Shown one piece after another: positions 6,651 to 13,073 of a stretch of DNA of 17,618 nt (positions are counted from its first letter, which is position 1; every line of letters begins with the position of its first letter). Under the pieces are notes generated by a model. That model was not told where the DNA came from. It did no database searches and saw nothing but the letters and a program-made list of their open reading frames with translations. The DNA is taken from contig CANGQE010000006.1 of assembly GCA_947455845.1 (NCBI GenBank), positions 1-17,618 on the forward strand. Direction: 5' to 3'. A program made the translations under genes and the position numbers. This DNA comes from Rickettsiales bacterium (lineage in GTDB: Bacteria; Pseudomonadota; Alphaproteobacteria; Rickettsiales; UBA1997).

Positions 6651-8129
6651 TCACACACTCACACCCTCCAGAATCTCTCTCCCAATCTTCACACTTTCCT
6701 TTACCAAAACTTCCAAATCATTCTTCTTAGTACGATGATTTGTAATACAAACCCTAATCACATACTGACCATTCAACATGGTGTAAGAAGGCGCGGCAAT
6801 TCCACGTTCTTGCAGACTAATCACTAATTCTTTGTTCAATGAATTCAGATTTTTCAAATCCAGACCACCCTCATTAAAGCGGTAGCAAACAATACTCAAA
6901 GTTGCATCTGAAACTAATTCCAAATCCTTCTCTTTCTTGATCAAAGCCGCCAAATAACAGGCTTGAGCGATATTTTGGGCAATCATTTTTTTGTATTTTG
7001 CAATACCGTGCTCTTTCAGAGACATCCATATTTTCAACGCTTTAAACCCGCGTGAAAGTTCCATTCCGTAGTTGTTAAATGAATCAGGGCCGGAAGCCAA
7101 ACCGCGATCGTGAGCCAGCAAATAATTAGGCTCAATGGCAAAAGCGTCACGGTGTTTTTTAGCGTCACGAACCAGCAAACAACCAACTTCGTAATTAACG
7201 TAAAGCCATTTGTGGAAATCAAAAGCCACCGAATCAGCCAACTCAATTGCCTTTAATTCCTGCGAATATTCGTCAGTGATTTTAGCCAAAGCTCCGTAAG
7301 CACCATCAATGTGAAACCACAATTTGTGGCGAGTGCAGATTTCGGAAATTTTAGCTAAATCATCAATGGCGCCGGTATTAACAATTCCGGCATTACCAAC
7401 TACGGCAAAAGGTAGTAAGCCATTGGCGCGGTCGCTTACAATCATTTCTTCCAAAAGATCAATTCTGATTTTGCGATCCTCATCGACTGCAACTTTTCTA
7501 ACACCATCAGTGCCTAGACCCATTACTTCCGCAGCTTTTTGCATGCAGGCGTGAGTTTCGGACGAACAATAAAAAACCATCGGAGCGGCAATTTTTTTCA
7601 AGCCGTTTTTGCGCACATTTAAATTTTCAAAAGAATTTCGTGCCACCACCAAACCAGTAATGTTGGCCATCGAACCCCCCGAAAGCAAAATCCCGCTAGC
7701 TGATTTTGGATAGCCCATGATTTCTTTCGACCAATCCAAAACCTCATTTTCAACGTACATTGCTGAGTGCTCACCAATGGCTACATTGGGGTTCATTGAT
7801 GAGGCTAAGAAATCAGCGAAAGCGCCAAGTAAAGTTCCATTACCTTGCACCCAGCTAAAAAATCTCGGGTGAATATTACCCTTATTGTAAGGCAAAATAT
7901 GTTGGAGAAATTCGGCGTAAATCTGCTGCGGATCGCTCCCCACTTGTGGTAAATTAGATTTTAAAAAATTTTTTGTTACTTGAGGAATTGGCTGCCAAAC
8001 CGGTTTTTGCTCAAGATTTTTCATCATCTCCACCATGTCATCAACCATCTTTCTACCCAGTTGGCGCATTGATTCCCAGTCGGGATTATCCAAACTTTGC
8101 TCTTTATTCAAATCAGAAAATTTGACCAT
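6651..8129 (-). CDS. PLP-dependent group II amino-acid decarboxylase, substrate unknown
   Basis: This 492-aa protein belongs to the group II pyridoxal-5'-phosphate decarboxylases (aromatic-L-amino-acid, tyrosine, histidine and glutamate decarboxylase relatives), which turn an amino acid into an amine and CO2 in the cytoplasm. Visible landmarks are MNPNVAIGEHSA (112-123), the cofactor loop LLSGGSMANITG (148-159), SETHACMQKA with the ring-stacking H193, HIDGAYG with D275, and the PLP-binding lysine K307 in FDFHKW. Length suits the AADC-like branch. I cannot read the substrate from the sequence; aromatic amino acids are the first guess. It starts 29 bp after the hemW stop on the same strand, so the two are probably co-transcribed. 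The leader has a weak AGGT about 9 bases before the ATG. The stop abuts a GC-rich palindrome. Confidence 0.9.
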   Translation of the reverse strand: MVKFSDLNKEQSLDNPDWESMRQLGRKMVDDMVEMMKNLEQKPVWQPIPQVTKNFLKSNLPQVGSDPQQIYAEFLQHILPYNKGNIHPRFFSWVQGNGTLLGAFADFLASSMNPNVAIGEHSAMYVENEVLDWSKEIMGYPKSASGILLSGGSMANITGLVVARNSFENLNVRKNGLKKIAAPMVFYCSSETHACMQKAAEVMGLGTDGVRKVAVDEDRKIRIDLLEEMIVSDRANGLLPFAVVGNAGIVNTGAIDDLAKISEICTRHKLWFHIDGAYGALAKITDEYSQELKAIELADSVAFDFHKWLYVNYEVGCLLVRDAKKHRDAFAIEPNYLLAHDRGLASGPDSFNNYGMELSRGFKALKIWMSLKEHGIAKYKKMIAQNIAQACYLAALIKKEKDLELVSDATLSIVCYRFNEGGLDLKNLNSLNKELVISLQERGIAAPSYTMLNGQYVIRVCITNHRTKKNDLEVLVKESVKIGREILEGVSV

Positions 8130-8158
8130 AAGTTTTACCTATTATTAATAATGTTAAT

Positions 8159-9331
8159 TTATCTAACCCTCACCGCATCGCAAACTTTCGTAATAATCGC
8201 GTTCGTTAAAAGTCGAGAATGCTGAGGAATTTTTACATTACCATTGGCAACCTCTATCAGGCCTTGATTTTCTAAGATCTGTAGCTTTTTTAAATCAAAA
8301 ATTCCCTCAATATTTTTCTGAAAATGAGTTTGAAAAATTTCTTCGTTGATCCCTTCTGATAGGCGCAGGCCCATTAAAATCAACTCTTCCAATAGTTCCT
8401 CAGCAGTAATTTCTTCAACCTTCTGAATTCCCGCTCCATTTTTTTCAACCTTTTCTAGCCAAGCCAGAGGCTCGTGCAACATCGTCATGGCCTGACGCTT
8501 TTCTGTGCCGTCAAAATAAATTCGCGAATGCGCTCCCGCCCCAATTCCAAGATAATCACCACCCTGCCAGTAAACTAAATTGTGCAGACATTCAAAATTT
8601 TTCTGCGAGTAATTAGAAATTTCGTAAAGCTCAAAACCTCCACCAGACGTGATTTGATTAGTCATTTCATAAAATTCTGCCGACAGATTTTCATCAGGCA
8701 TTACAAATTCTTTACGGGCAAATTGAGAGAAAAATTTAGTGCCTTTCTCAATGGTTAGTTGGTAAAGCGACAAATGCTTAGTACCAAAACTTATTGCCCG
8801 CTTCAACTCTTGTTCCCAATCCTCTAAGGTTTGCTTCGGCCTTGCGTAAATTAAATCAAAAGAAAAATTATCAAAAATTTTGGCAGCAGTTTCAATTACC
8901 GAAATGGCTTCTTGCGAGGAATGCTCACGTCCCAAAAATTTTAAATCATTATTATTTAAAGCCTGAATTCCAATTGAGAGGCGATTGACCCCAATATCAC
9001 GTAGAGCCCTGAATTTCTCAGCTTCCGATGAAGTTGGATTAGCTTCTAAACTAATTTCACAATTTTGATCAATCACCCACAAAGCAGCAATTTTTTTTAG
9101 AATTCCTTCCACCAAAAAAATCGGCATTAATGAGGGTGTACCACCACCAAAAAAAATTGTGGTGATTTTACGATCGGGATTTTTGGCCGCAAAAAATTCT
9201 AGCTCGCGCTCGTAAGCACGCAGAAATCTAGCATGATCGACACCATCACGTACATGCGAGTTAAAATCGCAGTAAGGACATTTCGATTTACAGAAGGGAT
9301 AGTGGATGTAGATGGATAAAGGTTTCTTCAC
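8159..9331 (-). CDS. hemW: Radical SAM heme chaperone HemW
   Basis: HemW is the HemN-like radical SAM protein that binds heme and inserts it into respiratory cytochromes; it is often mis-annotated as oxygen-independent coproporphyrinogen oxidase. The 390-aa protein has the cluster motif C14-x3-C18-x2-C21 followed by DF, the HemW pattern rather than HemN's CxxxCxxCxC. Other landmarks are GGGTPS (62-67, SAM binding), NRLSIGIQALN (116-126), SLYQLTIEKGT (188-198) and a C-terminal HemN_C-type winged helix. The start is GTG at 9331, giving the family N-terminus right before the cluster; there is no Shine-Dalgarno sequence. It is divergent from the iron permease gene across 137 bp that holds a heptamer palindrome, and heads a likely two-gene unit with the decarboxylase. 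Confidence 0.93.
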   Translation of the reverse strand: MKKPLSIYIHYPFCKSKCPYCDFNSHVRDGVDHARFLRAYERELEFFAAKNPDRKITTIFFGGGTPSLMPIFLVEGILKKIAALWVIDQNCEISLEANPTSSEAEKFRALRDIGVNRLSIGIQALNNNDLKFLGREHSSQEAISVIETAAKIFDNFSFDLIYARPKQTLEDWEQELKRAISFGTKHLSLYQLTIEKGTKFFSQFARKEFVMPDENLSAEFYEMTNQITSGGGFELYEISNYSQKNFECLHNLVYWQGGDYLGIGAGAHSRIYFDGTEKRQAMTMLHEPLAWLEKVEKNGAGIQKVEEITAEELLEELILMGLRLSEGINEEIFQTHFQKNIEGIFDLKKLQILENQGLIEVANGNVKIPQHSRLLTNAIITKVCDAVRVR

Positions 9332-9368
9332 AATATTTTGGGTTTGATATTGATTTTTAGATAAAAGT

Positions 9369-9438
9369 TATCAGTTAACAATTAGCAATTAACATTTGTT
9401 CAGACTACAAATTGTTAATTGCTAATTGTTAACTGATA
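9369..9438. repeat. Heptamer palindromic element between hemW and efeU
   Basis: The two arms, 9369-9399 and 9407-9438, are near-perfect inverted copies (one single-base gap over about 31 bp) around a 7-base loop. Each arm contains CAGTTAA, CAATTAG and CAATTAA or the complement. The loop side reads CATTTGTTCAGA, the reverse of TTGAACAAATG in the copy at 16851. It fills the middle of a divergent promoter region, so it lies in the 5' region of both genes rather than after a gene. Confidence 0.88.
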
Positions 9439-9468
9439 AATGAATGCCAACCTCCAACAAATTCTCAA

Positions 9469-10281
9469 ATGCTGCAAATCGCAATCGTAGTTTTCCGCGA
9501 AATTCTAGAAATTTCTTTAATTCTCGGAATTTTAACCGCCGCTACCAAAGAAATTCAAGGTCGCACTAAATGGATTTTAGGCGGCTTGGGCCTTGGCATC
9601 ACATCCTCACTCTTGCTCGCTTTTTCCACTGACAAAATTTCTGAAAGCCTAGACGGCATGGGTCAGGAATTTTTTAATGGTCTAATTTTACTTTCCGCTT
9701 CCGTAATGATCGGATGGACGGTTCTGTGGATGCAGAAACATGCCAAATCACTTTCTGGCGAATTAAAAAAACTTAGCCACTCAATTCGTGACGGCAAAAA
9801 GCCGCTTTACGTTTTATTAATCGTAGTGTTTTTTTCGGTGCTGCGTGAAAGCGCAGAAATCGTGCTTTTCTCTTACAGCTATTATGTTTCAGGATCGAGC
9901 CTCGGTGAAATTATTTTAGGACTTTTGTGTGGAATCACTTTGGGATCAGCAGCGGGATTAGCGCTTTATTTTGGAATTTTAAAAGCCTTTGGCAAATATT
10001 TTTTCATTGTCACTACTTGGATTTTAGTGTTTTTGGCATCGGGAATTGCAGCACAAGGAATTGGCTTTTGGATTAATGCCCAAATAGTTCCTGCCCTTGG
10101 AAATCCTGCCTTTGATAGTTCTAATATTTTATCTCAGCAAAGTTTCTTTGGAAAATTTTTACACATCTTTTTCGGCTACATCGACCAACCGGCAGGATCG
10201 CAATTGATTGCTTACTTTGTGATGTTGGCAGTGATGGTAGTGGGGTTGAGAGTAGCGAAGAAATTATCAGTTACCAATTAG
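9469..10281 (+). CDS. efeU: FTR1/EfeU-family iron permease
   Basis: This 270-aa polytopic inner-membrane protein belongs to the oxidase-dependent iron transporter (OFeT) family, which includes yeast Ftr1 and E. coli EfeU. The diagnostic iron-binding REXXE motifs are both present: REILE (10-14) in the first helix and RESAE (126-130) in the fourth. I see about seven hydrophobic segments (near 2-20, 36-52, 69-87, 113-138, 146-170, 177-200, 245-261), the number reported for EfeU. EfeO and EfeB partners are absent here. The neighbours hemW (divergent) and hemB (convergent) suggest a link to heme and iron supply. The ATG at 9469 places REXXE at the usual distance; the leader holds CCAACCTCC, not a Shine-Dalgarno sequence. 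The final SVTN and TAG come from the heptamer element at 10268. Confidence 0.92.
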   Translation: MLQIAIVVFREILEISLILGILTAATKEIQGRTKWILGGLGLGITSSLLLAFSTDKISESLDGMGQEFFNGLILLSASVMIGWTVLWMQKHAKSLSGELKKLSHSIRDGKKPLYVLLIVVFFSVLRESAEIVLFSYSYYVSGSSLGEIILGLLCGITLGSAAGLALYFGILKAFGKYFFIVTTWILVFLASGIAAQGIGFWINAQIVPALGNPAFDSSNILSQQSFFGKFLHIFFGYIDQPAGSQLIAYFVMLAVMVVGLRVAKKLSVTN

Positions 10282-10334
10282 CAGTTAACAGTTGGAGGTT
10301 TGAACAAAAAATGTTAATTGTTAATTGTTAATTT
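10268..10334. repeat. Heptamer palindromic element between efeU and hemB
   Basis: The left arm is CAGTTAC, CAATTAG, CAGTTAA, CAGTTGG (10268-10295). The right arm is TTAATTG, TTAATTG, TTAATTT (10314-10334). The loop contains TTTGAACAAA. The two genes converge on it: efeU stops in the left arm and hemB in the right arm. A bidirectional transcript-end hairpin is possible, though the stem is imperfect and has no clean U-run. Confidence 0.82.
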
Positions 10335-11328
10335 TCTTCACCGCCTCAATCGCTCCGTAACTAATAACCGCTGCAGCTCCCGCCCTTTTAAAAGCCATTA
10401 AACTTTCAGCAAAGGCCGCGTCAAAATCAAAAGCCCCATTCTCCGCCGCAAATTTCAGCATCGCATATTCTCCGCTCACTTGGTAAGAAATTATCGGCAG
10501 TTTAAAATTTTGTGAGGCTTGCGAAACGATGTCCAAATAAGGCATTCCGGGTTTTACAATAATCATGTCGGCACCTTCCTCTACATCTAAAGCAATTTCA
10601 CGCAAAGCCTCGTTAGAATTTCTGAAATCCATTTGGTAAGTTTTTTTGTCGGATTTTTTTAAGTTTGAAGCTGATCCCACCGCATGCCGAAAAGGCCCGT
10701 AAAAGCTTGAAGCATATTTCACCGCGTAAGACATCATCGCCACATCAATAAATCCCGCATCATCAAGCACATCACGAATTACGCCGATTCTGCCATCCAT
10801 CATATCGGAGGGTGCAATAATGTCGCAACCGGCTTGGGCTTGCACTACAGCCTGTGCGCATAAAATTTCAATCGTGATGTCATTTTCTACGTAACCATTT
10901 TCATTAATGACTCCGTCATGACCGTGGGAGGTATAAGGATCAAGAGCGACATCCGTAATCACACCAATTTCAGGCACAGCGTTTTTTATTTCACGAATCG
11001 CTCGGCACATTAAATTTTTAGGATTGTAAGCTTCTTTACCATCAAGAGTTTTTAATTTTTGATTAATGACGGGAAATAGCATTAAGGCTGGAATACCAAG
11101 ATCCCTAGCCTCTTTGGCCTTCTTCACAATCAAATCAATTGTAAGGCGTGATACTCCCGGTAAATGAGTAATTTTCTCTTCCTTATTTTTGCCCTCAATA
11201 ACAAAAAGTGGCAAAATTAAATCACTTGGTGAAAAAATATTTTGCGCTGTTAAATCACGAATCCATGACGATTTACGATTACGTCGTAAACGAGTTTTAG
11301 GAAAAGCACCACCAGAAAAATTTGTCAT
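10321..11328 (-). CDS. hemB: Porphobilinogen synthase (delta-aminolevulinic acid dehydratase)
   Basis: HemB condenses two 5-aminolevulinate molecules to porphobilinogen, the second common step of tetrapyrrole synthesis, in the cytoplasm. The 335-aa protein starts with the family pattern FPKTRLRRNRKS and contains both active-site lysines: K204 in YAVKYASSFYGPFR and the Schiff-base K259 in IIVKPGMPYLD. The metal loop DVALDPYTSHGHDG (126-139) has aspartate and alanine where zinc-dependent enzymes have cysteines, so this is the magnesium/potassium-type enzyme common in alphaproteobacteria. Residues KINN and the TAA stop are encoded by the heptamer element at 10268-10334. It is divergent from trpC across 59 bp, and the ATG at 11328 has no Shine-Dalgarno sequence. 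Confidence 0.97.
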   Translation of the reverse strand: MTNFSGGAFPKTRLRRNRKSSWIRDLTAQNIFSPSDLILPLFVIEGKNKEEKITHLPGVSRLTIDLIVKKAKEARDLGIPALMLFPVINQKLKTLDGKEAYNPKNLMCRAIREIKNAVPEIGVITDVALDPYTSHGHDGVINENGYVENDITIEILCAQAVVQAQAGCDIIAPSDMMDGRIGVIRDVLDDAGFIDVAMMSYAVKYASSFYGPFRHAVGSASNLKKSDKKTYQMDFRNSNEALREIALDVEEGADMIIVKPGMPYLDIVSQASQNFKLPIISYQVSGEYAMLKFAAENGAFDFDAAFAESLMAFKRAGAAAVISYGAIEAVKKINN

Positions 11329-11344
11329 AATATTTAAATCGATT

Positions 11345-11367
11345 ATTTAGTCTTCCAAAAACTAAAT
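11345..11367. promoter_or_regulatory. Inverted repeat in the hemB-trpC divergent gap (possible operator)
   Basis: ATTTAGT (11345-11351) and ACTAAAT (11361-11367) form a perfect 7-bp inverted repeat with a 9-base spacer, in the middle of the 59-bp gap between two divergent start codons. Both promoters must lie in or near this gap, so a shared operator is conceivable. The sequence is AT-rich, and a chance palindrome is equally possible. Confidence 0.25.
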
Positions 11368-11387
11368 CTTAACTCACTTAAACTTCC

Positions 11388-12182
11388 ATGAAAAATATCT
11401 TAGAAGAAATCTATCAGCACAAGCTTATTGAGGTTAGGAACCGCAAAAAGGAATTATCTGTGCAGGAAATTTGTCAACGCACAAAATGTTTGCGAGAAAA
11501 ATCTAAAAGTTTTTTTACCACATTGCAGGAGAAAAATGACAAAGTTGAGATTAGCTTAATCTGTGAAATCAAAAAAGCCTCACCTTCGCACGGTTTAATT
11601 CGCGAAGATTTTAATCACATTGAAATTGCCCAAGACTACGCCGAAGCTGGAGCTACTTGCCTGTCGATCTTGACTGATGAAAAATATTTCATGGGCAAGA
11701 GTCAATATTTGCAAGAAGTGCGCGCCATTTCCAATTTGCCGATTTTGCGCAAAGATTTTATGGTTGATACTTACCAGATTTACGAATCGAAAATGTTGGG
11801 TGCTGACTGCATTTTATTAATTGTTGCCATGCTGGATGATGCCAAATTAGCCGAGCTCGAACAATGCGCTTTTGATGCCGGATTGTCTGTATTAGTTGAG
11901 GTTCACAATGAGTCCGAATTACAGCGCGCTTCTAAGTTAAAAAGTAAATTACTGGGCATTAATAATCGCGATCTAAAAACGCTAAAAGTTGATCTACAAA
12001 CTTCATTATTTTTGTCGGAACAAGTTCCTTCTGATTACGTTTTAGTTTCTGAAAGTGGTATTAAAGATGCGCTAGATATTGATTTACTACAACAAGCTGG
12101 GATCAACTGTTTCTTGATTGGCGAGCACTTTATGCGCCAAAAGAATATTGTAAGAGCGGTACAGGATATTTTGATTAAGTAG
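11388..12182 (+). CDS. trpC: Indole-3-glycerol phosphate synthase
   Basis: TrpC closes the indole ring of 1-(2-carboxyphenylamino)-1-deoxyribulose 5-phosphate in tryptophan synthesis; it is a cytoplasmic TIM-barrel enzyme. The 264-aa length is typical of the monofunctional enzyme. Catalytic landmarks are E60 and K62 in CEIKKASPSHG, K122 in ILRKDF, E171 in VEVH, the INNRDL loop (191-196), SESG (221-224) and the phosphate-binding end GEHFM (245-249). No other trp gene is in the window, so it is not in a classic trp operon here. The ATG at 11388 gives the usual N-terminal helix; the leader CACTTAAACTTCC lacks a Shine-Dalgarno sequence. A heptamer element starts 8 bp after the stop. Confidence 0.96.
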   Translation: MKNILEEIYQHKLIEVRNRKKELSVQEICQRTKCLREKSKSFFTTLQEKNDKVEISLICEIKKASPSHGLIREDFNHIEIAQDYAEAGATCLSILTDEKYFMGKSQYLQEVRAISNLPILRKDFMVDTYQIYESKMLGADCILLIVAMLDDAKLAELEQCAFDAGLSVLVEVHNESELQRASKLKSKLLGINNRDLKTLKVDLQTSLFLSEQVPSDYVLVSESGIKDALDIDLLQQAGINCFLIGEHFMRQKNIVRAVQDILIK

Positions 12183-12190
12183 GGAGAAAT

Positions 12191-12246
12191 TATCAGTTAA
12201 CAATTATCAATTAACATTTGTTCAAACTGCTAACTGCTAACTGATC
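12191..12246. repeat. Heptamer palindromic element between trpC and the antitoxin gene
   Basis: The left arm is TATCAGTTAACAATTATC then AATTAACA (12191-12216). The loop is TTTGTTCAAA, the reverse orientation of TTGAACAAA in the copies at 10268 and 16851. The right arm is a shorter run of CTAACTG units (12228-12246). The antitoxin gene's last codons and stop lie in the right arm. trpC and the antitoxin gene converge here. Confidence 0.8.
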
Positions 12247-12604
12247 TCTTAATCGGTTGAAACACCATACGATAGCCAAAAGCCTTCAGAACCAATGCAA
12301 AAACTTTGACAGTTGGGTTACCTTTTTTAGACAACATTTCGTAAAGATATTGGCGGCTTAAGCCCGTTTCGGCAGCAAGTTTGGATATGCCTTTTACTTC
12401 TGCGGCCTGTCTTAAGGTTTCCAATAAAAAATAAACCTCGCCATCTTTTTTGTAATTTTCAAAAGCACTTTTGACACAGGCTTTTAAAAATTCCGGATCT
12501 TTTTTAAACTCTGCAGCAATAAAATCTTCATACCTAACATGTCTATTCTTACCACCACTTACAGAAGGTTTGGCTGTCAAATTTGCAATATTTTTTTTAG
12601 TCAT
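12230..12604 (-). CDS. Type II antitoxin, HI1420-like addiction module antidote (HTH)
   Basis: This 124-aa protein resembles the addiction-module antidote family typified by Haemophilus HI1420: an N-terminal partner-binding part (YEDFIAAEFKKDPEFLKA, about 25-42), then a Cro/C1-type helix-turn-helix (GISKLAAETGLSRQYLYEML, about 73-92) and the family pattern KKGNPTVKVFALVLKAFGYRM. It would neutralise the adjacent toxin and probably repress the pair's promoter. Its ATG at 12604 overlaps the toxin 3' end by 8 bp, with GGAGG nine bases upstream, so translation is likely coupled. The C-terminal SVSS and TAG stop come from the heptamer element. The toxin-first gene order is characteristic of this family. 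Confidence 0.88.
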   Translation of the reverse strand: MTKKNIANLTAKPSVSGGKNRHVRYEDFIAAEFKKDPEFLKACVKSAFENYKKDGEVYFLLETLRQAAEVKGISKLAAETGLSRQYLYEMLSKKGNPTVKVFALVLKAFGYRMVFQPIKRSVSS

Positions 12605-12914
12605 TGTGATATTCCTCCATCAATATTTTAGCTTTTTTAATGTCTTTTTGCTGAGTATCTTTTTCTCCGGCACACAGTAAAATAACAATATTTACACCAT
12701 CTTTTCCAAAATAAATTCTGTACCCACAACCGAAGTGAAATCTAAACTCGTAGATTCCTTCATCTAAGTTTTTGTAATCACCAAAATTACCAAGTCTGAC
12801 TCTTTCTAGCCTTTCGTAGACTCGCTTCTTATTTTCAGTTTCAAGACTTATGATCCAGTTTTGGATTTGGCAATATCCTGTGTTGGAGCTGTAAAAAATT
12901 ATTTCGTTTCTCAT
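12597..12914 (-). CDS. RelE/ParE-superfamily toxin, HI1419-like
   Basis: The 105-aa product matches the short toxin family typified by Haemophilus HI1419, part of the RelE/ParE/HigB fold. Members of the RelE-like branch are ribosome-dependent mRNA endonucleases, but this activity is inferred, not visible. Family landmarks are the basic helix KRVYERLERVRLGNFGDYK, the strand GIYEFRFHFGCGYRIYF (about 53-69) and the C-terminal VILLCAGEKDTQQKDIKKAK. Length and arrangement (toxin gene first, 8-bp overlap with an HTH antitoxin) are standard, and the frame is intact. It is divergent from der. Its ATG at 12914 follows an A/T-rich leader with no Shine-Dalgarno sequence. Confidence 0.87.
   Translation of the reverse strand: MRNEIIFYSSNTGYCQIQNWIISLETENKKRVYERLERVRLGNFGDYKNLDEGIYEFRFHFGCGYRIYFGKDGVNIVILLCAGEKDTQQKDIKKAKILMEEYHND
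12614..12618 (-). promoter_or_regulatory. Strong Shine-Dalgarno (GGAGG) for the antitoxin gene
   Basis: GGAGG, inside the end of the toxin gene, lies nine bases before the antitoxin ATG. It is the only strong Shine-Dalgarno sequence I found in front of a gene here and supports the start at 12604. Confidence 0.7.
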
Positions 12915-12948
12915 AAAAAATCGTGATGAAATTTTTTAAATAATGTCA

Positions 12949-12979
12949 GTAATACTTTACATAATTTTTTATCAGTCAA
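12949..12979 (-). promoter_or_regulatory. Candidate sigma-70-type promoter for the toxin-antitoxin pair
   Basis: On the minus strand, TTGACT (12979-12974; 5 of 6 to TTGACA) is followed after 19 bases by TATTAC (12954-12949; 4 of 6 to TATAAT), about 35 bp before the toxin ATG. The spacer is longer than ideal, and matches are easy to find in such AT-rich DNA. Confidence 0.3.
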
Positions 12980-13073
12980 TTAAAAAATTAAGGGGAAAAT
13001 TAAGCTGCTTGAACCTCAAATTCACTGAGCTTAAGATATAACTCTCAAACAATCTTCCAATCCTACTTAAATC

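Noticed and set aside
6446..6730. Plus-strand ORF in the ftsH-decarboxylase gap
   Set aside because: It consists of the two dispersed repeats plus antisense of the decarboxylase end, with no protein-like features.
8159..9331. Oxygen-independent coproporphyrinogen III oxidase HemN
   Set aside because: The cluster motif is CxxxCxxC followed by DF, and the length is 390 aa; HemN has an additional cysteine two residues later and is about 450 aa.
10268..10334. Classical rho-independent terminator between efeU and hemB
   Set aside because: The element is a member of the dispersed repeat family, with an AT-only imperfect stem and no U-tract; it may still end transcripts but cannot be called an intrinsic terminator.
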